DNA of 64,000 nucleotides from positions 5,298,501 through 5,362,500 of the forward strand of contig CAKKNE010000002.1 of the NCBI GenBank assembly GCA_918797485.1. Direction: 5' to 3'. The translations under genes were made by a program, and so were the position numbers. Origin of the DNA: Pelagomonas calceolata. Taxonomy: Eukaryota > Sar > Pelagophyceae > Pelagomonadales > Pelagomonadaceae. Every line of letters starts with the position of its first letter. The first letter of the stretch is position 1. The notes beneath the pieces were generated by a model. That model did not search any database. It was not told the DNA's origin and was given only the letters and a program-made list of their open reading frames with translations. Below, piece after piece: positions 33,838 to 41,494 of the stretch.

Positions 33838-35090
33838 ATGCAACGCCTGTGTCTCCTCCTCCCGCTGGCAAGCGCGCTGCTGGCACCCATCTCTCCTGCT
33901 GCACGCACCATTGCCGTGCGGCCAAACAGCTACTTGGACGACCTGCCCGCGGCCGCCGCGACGAAACCTGCGCCGGCACCGGTCGCCGCGCCTGCCCCGG
34001 CGCCGGCCCCGTCGCCCGTCGCCGCGGCCCCCGCGCCCGCGCCCGCGCCCGCCGCGGCGCCCGCGACGCCGGTCGCCGGCGACGTGCCCGCCGTTATTGT
34101 GGGATCCGGCGGCCGCATCGGCGGCATGCTCCTCAAGGACGGCGACGCCGCCTGGACGTCGACGAGCGGCTGGCCCGCCGACGCGCCCAAGGAGGGCCCC
34201 ATCTACGTCTGCACGCGCAATGATGCGTTGGAAGGTATCATCGCGGCGACGCCGGAGAATCGGAGAAAGGACCTCTGCTTCCTCCAGAACGGCATGCTGG
34301 GACCCTTCTTGGAAGCTCAAGGCCTGCCGGACGCGACGCAGATCCTCATGTACGTCGCGGTCGCCAAAAAAGGTGAAGAACCGACTGATGGTATTACTGA
34401 TGCGAACCCCGAGGGCCTGACGACGGCCACGGGCAAGTGGGCGAACGCGTTTCAAGCGAGGCTGGTCAATCACTGTGTGGAAAATTTTACGGCGCGTTCG
34501 TGCTGAATCATCGCGTCGTCCTCCACGCCATCGACGCGACGCCTGCTCGATGGCGTGGCGATGCCGGTTCCTCGCCGCTCGACCGAGCCAGGTCGGCCGC
34601 GTCATCGCCGAGAAATGACTTAGTGAAGAATTGTCGGGTGCACCCGATGCACTGGTTGATTTCCACACAGGTCAATCAGGGCCTCACGTGCCACGTCAAG
34701 GACGGCGACGCCTTCACGATCGCCATGCTCGAGAAGCACGTCTGGATCTGCGCGTTCATGTTAGTCGGCGCTTCTCACGGCGGCTGCACCGTCGGCGAGG
34801 TCGAGTCGACGTACACCAAAGAGTTCGAGGCTCTGGCCAGTGAGATGATGACGGCGGGCGCCGCTGCATTAAATGTGGACGTCGCCGACGGGTACTTGGA
34901 CCGCCTCAAGGCCTACGCGCGCGCGGTTTCGCACTTCCCGACGGCGGTCAAGGAGTTCGAGTGGCGCAACGGCTGGTTCTACAAGCTGACCTGTGACGCG
35001 GTCAAGGCGGGCCGCGAGGACCCCATGCCGCTGCACACGCAGGCGCTCTACGACCTCAAGCTGCCGCTGCCGATCGCGTGGATCAACTAG
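33838..35090 (+). CDS. Ketopantoate-reductase-like (PanE/ApbA-type) NAD(P)-binding protein, plastid-targeted, split by an introner
   Basis: Exon 1 is 33838-34464 and exon 2 is 34671-35090, joined in phase 0 to give 348 residues. The leader (MQRLCLLLPLASALLAPISP) and a long Ala/Pro linker (about 40-85) precede a nucleotide-binding start, AVIVGSGGRIGGMLLKDG. YVCTRNDALEGIIAATP and CFLQNGMLGPFLEAQGL resemble the ketopantoate reductase core, and the C-terminal helical domain has the expected long helices (KHVWICAFMLVGASHGGCTV; KEFEWRNGWFY). The family reduces ketopantoate in pantothenate synthesis, but many plastid relatives have unknown substrates. The first ATG is at 33838; the GTG nine bases earlier is not needed. 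Splicing the introner restores QARL-VNQGLTCHVKDG. Confidence 0.6.
34465..34670 (+). mobile_element. Introner element in the PanE-like gene (206 nt, perfect 8-bp target duplication)
   Basis: GTCAATCA occurs exactly at 34465-34472 and 34671-34678. Between the copies lies a 198-bp element starting CTGTGTGGAAAATTTT and ending ACTGGTTGATTTCCACACAG (34651-34670). The 5' splice GT comes from the left target copy and the 3' AG from the element's inverted repeat, so splicing restores the pre-insertion sequence exactly. The length is not a multiple of three and the element has an in-frame stop (34504-34506), so splicing is required. A hairpin inside (CCACGCCATCGA 34523-34534, TCGATGGCGTGG 34547-34558) shares a 16-mer with the spacer at 5759. 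Confidence 0.93.
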
Positions 35091-35139
35091 GCAGTGTTCT
35101 AATATGGGTCTGGAGTCTTAGTTCGGGGCGCGCGGGTTC

Positions 35140-35727
35140 CTAGTAATCCCGGTACCAGGCAGCGGCGTGCACGTCGTTGGGCTTCGGCGTGACGGGGATT
35201 TTCCGGAAGACGGGGCTTCGGAGCGACGGTGGGCAGCAGCACTCGCACCGGCCCGCGAAGGCGGGGCCGTCGTACTCGAACGGGAAGCAGACGCTCTCTT
35301 TCACGCCTCCAAACCGGAAATAGTAATCATCTTCTTCAAACACGTTGTCGCGCTTCGCTGCGATGTCCTCGGCGACCGCTCGGGACCAGCGCGACACGTC
35401 CAGCGCCAGCTTCCAGCCGCTGAGCGCCTTGACGGTCGCGCCGAGGGACGCGGTCCGCGCCGGATCGTGGAGGCGCGACTCGAGGAGCGCCTGGACGTCG
35501 AACAGGAGCTTGCGCGGCGACTCGGAGACGCGGCGCCACATATCAACTGGTGGTATGTCGCCCCTAGTCAAGCGCTCGCCGAGCACGCGGAGAATAGCAA
35601 TGTCCAGAGCTTTTGCGCAGTTCCTGTCTTGCTTGGCCTGACCAGGCGCGCCTGAATCGGCCGGCGCGGTCTCGACTTTGCGCTGTAAAACCCGGCTCCG
35701 ACTGGAAGCGTGCAAGGAACCCGACAC
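35140..35727 (-). CDS. Hypothetical protein, start unresolved
   Basis: The frame is open from a GTG at 35727 to a stop at 35140 (195 codons). The only in-frame ATG is at 35541, which would discard a well-formed helical segment (QDRNCAKALDIAILRVLGERL), so an upstream exon is possible. Visible features are helical stretches (LLFDVQALLESRLHD, ATVKALSGWKLALDVSRWSR), an acidic-aromatic patch (EEDDYYFRFGG) and a Cys cluster near the C terminus (CECCCPP). I do not recognise the family. It converges with the PanE-like gene, 49 bp apart. Confidence 0.5.
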   Translation of the reverse strand: MSGSLHASSRSRVLQRKVETAPADSGAPGQAKQDRNCAKALDIAILRVLGERLTRGDIPPVDMWRRVSESPRKLLFDVQALLESRLHDPARTASLGATVKALSGWKLALDVSRWSRAVAEDIAAKRDNVFEEDDYYFRFGGVKESVCFPFEYDGPAFAGRCECCCPPSLRSPVFRKIPVTPKPNDVHAAAWYRDY

Positions 35728-35846
35728 AAGTCACACACAACAAAAGTTATCACGCGCGCGCACCGATGCTCCGCAACGTCGTCGTCGCCGCCGCAGCGCT
35801 CGCCGCGCGCGCGACGTTCGCTCGGACGCCCGCCGCCCACGGCGCA

Positions 35847-36737
35847 CTAGTCCCGAGTCGGTGGCGGCAGCGGCCGCGCGAGATCCAACAACCCCTCGAG
35901 GATCATGAACACGAATAGATTGAACGGCGCCTGGCGGCCATACATGGGCCAGAAGCCCTTGTATAAAGCGCGAGGACCTTCGTGCCGCACGGTCTCGGCG
36001 ACGCAGTGGAACGGCCCCTTAAACCTCGCCTCGGACGCGTCCTTGGACATGAGCCGCGTCTTCACGCAATCAAAGGGCGCCCCCACGGCGGCCGTCGCGA
36101 CGCCGGCGGCCAGGGCGGAGACCAACCGTCCTGAGACCGTATCCACGTCGCCGGCGACCTCGCGCGCTAAAGCCTTAGAATAATCATAAACGAAGAGGCC
36201 GGCCCCGTTGACGAACGACGCGCGGGCGACGTTCGGGCTGAGGCCGGACCAGAACGCCTTTTCTGCCACTACCGCTCGAAAAGCACTCGCCACGCCACTG
36301 TAGCGCCTTGGTAAACCCTCTAAGGCTCGACGCCCGTCGGCCTGGAGCCTCAACTTCACGACGTCGGTGGGGTTGGCCACCGCCGCGGCGCCGCCGCCCG
36401 ACAGCGCCCCGGCGGCCACGGCCGTCGGCACCGAGTCGCCGGGCAGCGCGTCCTTGATGAACGGGTAGGCGAAGAAGGACAAACCACCGTAGCAGAACTG
36501 GCGCGTCGCCGCGGCCGGCAGCCCGCTCCAGAACGCGAGGACGCCCTCTTTTTTTAGGATGGTACGGGCCATGGCGACGACACCAAGCCGCGGTGCCGAC
36601 GGCGGCAGCAGCTCGTTTTGTAATTGCAGTCTGACTTTGAGGAAGTCCGCCGGCAGGCACGCGCTGTCGGCGAGGACGCAGGCCGTCGACGTGCAGGCGA
36701 AGCGCAGCGCCGGCGAGCAGGTGGTCGTTTTCTCCAT
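35847..36737 (-). CDS. Mitochondrial carrier family (SLC25) transporter
   Basis: The 296-residue protein has the threefold repeat of mitochondrial carriers. Signature motifs PxDxxKxR are at residues 29-36 (PADFLKVR), 123-130 (PTDVVKLR) and 221-228 (PFDCVKTR), each followed by the matching glycine-containing stretch (e.g. EGVLAFWSGLPAA, EGPRALYKGFWPMYGRQAP). The pattern is closest by eye to the uncoupling-protein/dicarboxylate carrier group, but the substrate is not certain. The N terminus before the first signature is short. Carriers exchange metabolites across the inner mitochondrial membrane. It is divergent from the LUC7 gene. Confidence 0.85.
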   Translation of the reverse strand: MEKTTTCSPALRFACTSTACVLADSACLPADFLKVRLQLQNELLPPSAPRLGVVAMARTILKKEGVLAFWSGLPAAATRQFCYGGLSFFAYPFIKDALPGDSVPTAVAAGALSGGGAAAVANPTDVVKLRLQADGRRALEGLPRRYSGVASAFRAVVAEKAFWSGLSPNVARASFVNGAGLFVYDYSKALAREVAGDVDTVSGRLVSALAAGVATAAVGAPFDCVKTRLMSKDASEARFKGPFHCVAETVRHEGPRALYKGFWPMYGRQAPFNLFVFMILEGLLDLARPLPPPTRD

Positions 36738-36747
36738 TGTTCTAGGT

Positions 36748-36798
36748 TTCTAGCGGTGCTCGCGGCAATGTTTTAGCGTTCTAGCGTGCTCGCGGCAA
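36748..36798 (+). repeat. Imperfect 20-bp direct repeat in the carrier/LUC7 spacer
   Basis: TTCTAGCGGTGCTCGCGGCA begins at 36748, and TTCTAGCGTGCTCGCGGCAA lies at 36779-36798; the two differ by one deleted G. They lie 11-60 bp upstream of the carrier ATG, within its likely promoter or 5' UTR. The 549-bp spacer 36738-37286 contains no gene. Confidence 0.6.
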
Positions 36799-36991
36799 GC
36801 GATGAACCTTCGACCGCTCCGCTCGCTTGCCAAAATTAAATGCCCGGCAGTGCAGTGGCCTTGTGTGCGTCGGGTGCAGCGCAAGTTGACTGTGTGCACG
36901 CGTGGTGTGCAGTAAAGGTACCTGGTCGACGATTCTTGCAAACAAGGCCAACCTAGCGTCACATTAACGCCCGGTTTCAGCTTCTCGCTCT

Positions 36992-37013
36992 CTAGTAACC
37001 TTACGCCGCTAGC
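36992..37013 (-). repeat. Dyad spacer element, degenerate copy (minus strand)
   Basis: The minus strand reads GCTAGCGGCGTAAGG, then TTACTAG, keeping the GCTAGCG-GTAAG-ACTAG order of the element at 11715. It lies in the divergent spacer between the carrier and LUC7 genes. Confidence is limited because GCTAGC alone is common in this DNA. Confidence 0.35.
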
Positions 37014-37286
37014 TGAGTTGCGCGCGGCGCCGGGTTCCCAGTGCTTGGGTAGCTCTGCGAGTTGCCAGTTGTTGTCGTGGACGGCCGCAAGCCAGCGAAC
37101 TCGCGCCAGCGCGAGCGCCAGCGCCGAGACAGCAGTGCTCTCCCAAAGTTCAAAAAGCCCAGGGCAGGCGACCGCCGCGCGCCGTCGCCGCGCGCGCGAC
37201 AGATCAATAACAGGCATCGCCGCGAGCGCGATAGATCACAGACCGCCGCCGCGCGCGCGATCGACCATACCAACAGCTACGGAACG

Positions 37287-38306
37287 ATGGACGAGCAGCG
37301 CGCTTTATTAGATCAGCTCATGGGCTCGCAGCGCGACATACCCGATCATAAAAAACGCGAGGTCCACTTCTACGATAGGGAAATAGACAAGTTCTGGCTA
37401 TTAGGAGTGCAGCCCTTCGATCTTTTTCGCAATACCAGTTGGAGCCCTCGACTCGCATCCATATACAGAGGGAGCATGGGCTATGATTTAGAGAGGTCCA
37501 TGGGCCGCGAGCAGCCTCTGAGTGTGCTGCCGGAGTGGAACGCGTTGCCTCAAGACAAGCAGGACGCGTATGGGTATGAACACGAATTATGTATCTTCCT
37601 GGAAGCGCTGATACGGTCCTGCGACAAGAACGTCGAGAAGGCGCGAGATGCCCACGAGCGCGGCGCGACCGACGTCACTGCTCAAGAAGCGCAACAACTC
37701 CTAGACCTCGACACGAAGATCGCTGAAATACAAAAACGCTCCGAAGCTGCGGCAGAATCAGGCGACGTCGACACATCGTTATCACTCCTCGCCGAGGTCG
37801 ATCAATTGGAGCAGAAGAAGCGGCAGGTCGGACACATGGAGGAAAAAACGAAAAAAGTCCTGGTCTGCGAAGTCTCCGGGAACGTTGTACAAAATACTGA
37901 AATAAGAATCCAGGAGCACTATCAAGGGAGGTTGTACCTGGGCTGGAAGAAGGTGCGGGATCGGTACGCGCTGATCAAGGACAAATACAAGGACAAGCGG
38001 CACCCGAACCCGCAGTGGCGCCACCGGACGAAGGGCGAGAAAGAAGCGGCTGGTAAGGAGCGAGCGGCTCCGCGGTCGTATAGTCGCCGGGACGACGGCT
38101 ACGACCGGCGGCGCGACGATAGAGATCGAAGGGACGACTACCGGCGCGACGGGTACGACCGGCCGCGCTCTCGCGACGAGCGCTCTCGCGACGACGATCG
38201 ACGGCGGCGGCGGTCGCGTTCGCGGTCGCGCGGCCGCCGGCGGTACGACTACGAAGATGATGACCCGCGGTCGCGGTACGACTCGCGGTCGAGGTACTAC
38301 CGGTAA
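37287..38306 (+). CDS. LUC7: LUC7-family U1 snRNP splicing factor with eroded zinc fingers
   Basis: From the ATG at 37287 there are 339 residues. The order is that of LUC7: an N-terminal RALLDQLMGSQRD helix, a first finger region, a long coiled coil (about 105-185, KIAEIQKRSEAAAESGD ... DQLEQKKRQVGHMEEK), a second finger region, and an Arg/Ser/Asp/Tyr-rich tail (about 250-339). LUC7 sits in U1 snRNP and helps choose 5' splice sites. The first finger (residues 32-62) has none of the usual Cys/His ligands: LLGVQPFDLF stands where CCPHD-type ligands are expected, and SPRLASIYRG where the last Cys and His should be. The second keeps only part (VCEVSG; EHYQGRLYLGW). Confidence 0.85.
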   Translation: MDEQRALLDQLMGSQRDIPDHKKREVHFYDREIDKFWLLGVQPFDLFRNTSWSPRLASIYRGSMGYDLERSMGREQPLSVLPEWNALPQDKQDAYGYEHELCIFLEALIRSCDKNVEKARDAHERGATDVTAQEAQQLLDLDTKIAEIQKRSEAAAESGDVDTSLSLLAEVDQLEQKKRQVGHMEEKTKKVLVCEVSGNVVQNTEIRIQEHYQGRLYLGWKKVRDRYALIKDKYKDKRHPNPQWRHRTKGEKEAAGKERAAPRSYSRRDDGYDRRRDDRDRRDDYRRDGYDRPRSRDERSRDDDRRRRRSRSRSRGRRRYDYEDDDPRSRYDSRSRYYR

Positions 38307-38390
38307 AGTTGTCACGTAGTGCCCCTTTTAGGACGGGGGAGGGAAGCTTGGTCGTAGCGCCTTGTGCGTCTACGACAGATGAATCACGCC

Positions 38391-38802
38391 TCAACCATCG
38401 ACCGCGTCGACGACGCCCGCCGCCGTGATGGAGAACTCGCAATCCCCATAAGGCATGAAGGGCGAGTGCTGGAGGACCGCCTTCTTGCGGCCGCGGCCCG
38501 TGACGATCTGCGAGACTTCGGACTGGTAGAGGCCGAACGCCTTCGCCGCGTCCGTCTGGGTGCCGAAGCGGCGCCACGACGCGTCGCCGATGCGGCGCAT
38601 CTCGATGGCCTTGCTGACGACGCGGCGCAGAGCGACGGTCTGGGGTCTGACGGCCGGCGGCGGCGCGGCGGCTGCCGGTGCCGGCGCTCGGGCCGAAGAC
38701 TTTGCTGACGACGGCCTGGAAGGCCTCGGGCGAGAGGTCTGCGACCGCGCTCTGGAGGATCATGCGTTTGTCTGGGGTCCAGACGATCGGTGAGGACGCC
38801 AT
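38391..38802 (-). CDS. Small helix-turn-helix-like protein, two exons or a frameshift
   Basis: The first frame starts MASSPIVWTPDKRMILQSAV at 38802; the conserved-looking second part (RRIGDASWRRFGTQTDAAKAFGLYQSEVSQIVTGRG) is in another frame, ending at 38391. A 61-nt GT-AG intron at 38640-38700 joins them as AVVSK-TVALRRVVSKAIEM and gives 116 residues. A single inserted base in the GC-rich stretch is the alternative. TDAAKAFGLYQSEVSQIV has the spacing of a helix-turn-helix, so DNA binding is possible. No family name is assigned. Confidence 0.5.
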
Positions 38803-39205
38803 AGTTCCGGCGCGCGTCGATGAGCTCCCGGGCTCTTTTTAAAACACAGAGGCGATTTTGACCGCCGGGCGCGTCTATCCTTTTCTGAATTCAAAAGATT
38901 GACGCCTCGGATCGTCGCGGTCGTCCAGAATCACGTCTGAGCTTCGCGCGGGCGCGTAGACAGCGCGCGGCTAAGCGCGGCTTGAGGCTAGTAGGTCTGT
39001 GACACTAGACATTAGTCGGCAGGTAGCGGCTCGAGCTGCACAGGCTACCTACTATCTTGCACGTATTCATACGCACGGGTCACAGACCTCGCAGCGCTGC
39101 TAAAGTCTGCTCGCAAAGCTGAGGTCCAAGCAGCTCTGCCGGCAGAGCTCTGGAATCGCGGCAGGAGAGCGCAGAGCAGCACGACTCGCCGCGGCAGCAT
39201 AGACC
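38803..39205. promoter_or_regulatory. Divergent spacer upstream of the BIN4-like gene
   Basis: This 403-bp spacer separates the HTH-like gene from the BIN4-like gene. At 38987-39008 GCTAG and GACACTAG are separated by nine bases, a weak relative of the GCTAG dyad element. CAGCTCTGCCGGCAGAGCTC (about 39130-39150) contains the inverted pair GCTCTGCCGGCAGAGC. No gene was seen. Confidence 0.4.
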
Positions 39206-39898
39206 ATGTCCGACTCCGACAGCGACGAAGATTTCGTGGATCTGACGCAGGAGGACGACGACGAGCGGCCCAAGCCCAAGCCGGCCAAAAAGCCCGCCGC
39301 GAAAGCCAAAGCGCCGCCGAAGAAGAAGGCGGCCAAGGCGCCCAAAGATGATGAGGATGAGGAGCCCAAGGAGGCGCCAAAACCGAAGCCCAAGCCCAAG
39401 CCGCGGCCCAAGAAGCCCACGGGGCCAAGAGGCGACATGCCCCTCGTGCTCACGGCCGGCGCGGGCCGCGACGGCAAAAGGACATTAATGGTCGAGCTCG
39501 ATTCGAAAGCGGGAGGCTTCGGCGTCGACACGGGCGCTATCGGGCGCGCGTCGTTCCCTAGAGTTGATGGGAAGCGCAAGTTTCGGTTGGACCTGCGAGG
39601 CCAGGAATACGACGCCACCATCCGCCCCTGCGCGACGATGCTCGTGCTGAATGTGGCCGGCGCCGAAGCCAGAGTAGAAACGGTCATCAGCGAGTACGCG
39701 ACCATCAAGCACACGCACGACGCGACAACCGCCTACGATCAAGATTTCGGGACGTACGCGGGCGACGCGAACGTGAACGCGCGCCGTCGGCGCGGCGACA
39801 GCGACGGCAGCGACAGCGACGCGGCTCCACAAAAGAAGAAGCCGAAGAAGAAGCCAGCGGCGCGGAAGCGGAAGCCTGCCGCTCGGAAGAAGAAGTAA
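39206..39898 (+). CDS. BIN4-like nuclear protein with charged tails
   Basis: The 230-residue protein has an acidic start (SDSDSDEDFVDLTQEDDDE), a Lys/Pro/Ala-rich linker (about 20-75), a compact middle domain (about 80-170) and a Lys/Arg-rich tail. The middle domain reads LMVELDSKAGGFGVDTGAIG, R, FRLDLRGQEYDATIRP, VLNVAGAEARVETVISEYATI. That order resembles plant BIN4, a DNA-binding accessory of the topoisomerase VI complex used in endoreduplication (GDVGxVGR, LDLKGxxYxTTIxPS, AKIEAIMNDF). The charged tails fit DNA binding in the nucleus. The match is from memory of the family pattern and is moderate. Its stop lies 3 bp from that of the convergent PhyH gene. Confidence 0.55.
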   Translation: MSDSDSDEDFVDLTQEDDDERPKPKPAKKPAAKAKAPPKKKAAKAPKDDEDEEPKEAPKPKPKPKPRPKKPTGPRGDMPLVLTAGAGRDGKRTLMVELDSKAGGFGVDTGAIGRASFPRVDGKRKFRLDLRGQEYDATIRPCATMLVLNVAGAEARVETVISEYATIKHTHDATTAYDQDFGTYAGDANVNARRRRGDSDGSDSDAAPQKKKPKKKPAARKRKPAARKKK

Positions 39899-39901
39899 TC
39901 A

Positions 39902-41095
39902 CTAACTTAGCAGTGTCTCGTCGGGGAAGTTCTTGGTCCCCTCCGTGTACCAGGGCCGCGCGTACGCGATGTAGAGGATCGGCCGCTTCGCCGTTCCGGA
40001 ATTCGCCATCCCCCTATGCACCGTCCGCGTATCAAACAGAATCGCGTCGCCGACCGAACCCGCTAATTGTAAAGAGGATTTGGAGGGGATGTGGGCGCCC
40101 GTTCTAGCGCGCTCCTCGAAGAGCTCCTTCGCCACGCTTTCGTAATGAGACCCTGGCCAGAACTCGGTCGGGCCGTTGTCCGCGTCCACATCCACCAGTG
40201 GACAGATGACCGTGACGCAGTGCGGCGACGCGATATGAACATCAGTGTGGGGAAAGAGGTGGCCGTTGTCGCAGTGCATGTCTTGGGTTTTCGCGCCCGG
40301 GACACTTATGATACATGAGTCGTATAGCGATACGCAGTCGGGCCCTAGTAGTTTGTGTATGGCCGGCATCCATGGTGCACTGTCCAGGAACTTCCTAACC
40401 TCATCAGGTACCTTCATGTCGAAGCGACCGTCGCTCCGGTGCACTATCTCGTTGAACTCGAAGCGGTCGATGCCGTTTAACAGTAAGGGCGGCGTCTTCG
40501 CGCCGAGCGCGGCCTCGACCGCGGCCCAGCGGTCGTCGACGACGGCGGCGCAGCGCGCGAGGGTTTCCTTATCCACCATGTCCCGCACGAACGCGACGCC
40601 GTGCTCGATCACCGCGTCTCTGATAGAACTAGCGTCCTTGTCCACGACGAACTCCTCCACGTCCAGGCAGGGCGGCGCGCCCCACGTCGCCGGCTCCTCG
40701 GGCGTCAGGAAGTTCCAGCCGTTCCGCTCCAGGCACTTCTCCTCGGACTCGACTTCCAGGGATACCCACTTAGGGGCGTCGGACGCTTCGCAGCGCCGAT
40801 CCAGCTTGAACGCGCCCGCGGACTTCTCGTAGCGGTAGAGCGGCTTTGTTTGATCGAGTGCGTCGAGCGCCTCGTGGGAAGCGTAGCGCCCGGCGTAGAT
40901 CGCCGCGACGTCGGGCTGTGCTAGAGCGGCCGCTAGCCGGTCCACGTCGACGACGTCCGGCTCCAGGCCCCTCGATTGGAGCGACGCCGCGACCGCGTCC
41001 ACATCAATATCCTCTTCTCCTCTATAGACCACCGCGCGGCGCGGGGCCGGCGCGAGCGCCAGTGCGGTGCCGAGGAGCAAGGCCAGGCGATGCAT
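39902..41095 (-). CDS. Phytanoyl-CoA dioxygenase (PhyH)-family oxygenase with signal peptide
   Basis: From the ATG at 41095 there are 397 residues with a signal peptide (HRLALLLGTALALAPAP). The double-stranded beta-helix of iron/2-oxoglutarate dioxygenases is seen in the C-terminal half. The H-x-D metal ligands are probably in FPHTDVH (about residue 284), with an upstream QDMHCDNGH. The distal His is in TVHRGMANSG (about 358), followed by the 2-oxoglutarate-binding Arg in KRPILYIAYARPWY. Family members hydroxylate lipids, halogenated or small metabolites; the substrate here is unknown. The N-terminal 130 residues look like a separate small domain. Confidence 0.8.
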   Translation of the reverse strand: MHRLALLLGTALALAPAPRRAVVYRGEEDIDVDAVAASLQSRGLEPDVVDVDRLAAALAQPDVAAIYAGRYASHEALDALDQTKPLYRYEKSAGAFKLDRRCEASDAPKWVSLEVESEEKCLERNGWNFLTPEEPATWGAPPCLDVEEFVVDKDASSIRDAVIEHGVAFVRDMVDKETLARCAAVVDDRWAAVEAALGAKTPPLLLNGIDRFEFNEIVHRSDGRFDMKVPDEVRKFLDSAPWMPAIHKLLGPDCVSLYDSCIISVPGAKTQDMHCDNGHLFPHTDVHIASPHCVTVICPLVDVDADNGPTEFWPGSHYESVAKELFEERARTGAHIPSKSSLQLAGSVGDAILFDTRTVHRGMANSGTAKRPILYIAYARPWYTEGTKNFPDETLLS

Positions 41096-41494
41096 CGCCG
41101 TCGATTGCACAGCGCTCGCGGAGAGTCAGTGAGGTTGCACTGCACGCACTGGTGCAAGGAATGCAGCACGCGTCGGGCGTCTTAGCGAGGAATTGCAGTA
41201 CGGGTCACAATGAGCAATGCGATAGCAAACGGCAGCAATCGTCGATCGCTACGGCGTGCACTTGCTGCTGATCGCGTGCTTGAACACTAGCAAAACTCAC
41301 TAGGGCCGCAACAACTATCGCAAGGCCGGATTAAGAATCGCGGCGGCGGCCGCGCGGCGACGGCCGATCCCGTACTCGACTCCCTCGTGACGCTGGGCGA
41401 CGACGGCGTCGCTGAGCCACCGGCCGCGGCCGCCGCGCGAGCAAACGTATCGACGAAAAGCTAGTTATAAAAACGGGGGGAGAGCGCGCGCCTA
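41096..41494. other. Spacer between PhyH start and CCT2 end
   Basis: This spacer holds the PhyH promoter and the CCT2 3' flank. It contains GAACACTAGCAAA (about 41283-41295), which is close to the right half of the dyad element, and CACTAG again a few bases on. No gene is supported. Confidence 0.35.

Noticed and set aside
33997-34090. Ala/Pro repeat as a microsatellite in the PanE-like gene
   Set aside because: It is an ordinary flexible linker between the plastid leader and the folded domain, with mixed codons and no exact DNA repeat.
35766-35918. Short plus-strand ORF with a signal-like start
   Set aside because: Only 50 residues, overlapping the 3' end of the mitochondrial carrier on the other strand, with no domain or continuation.
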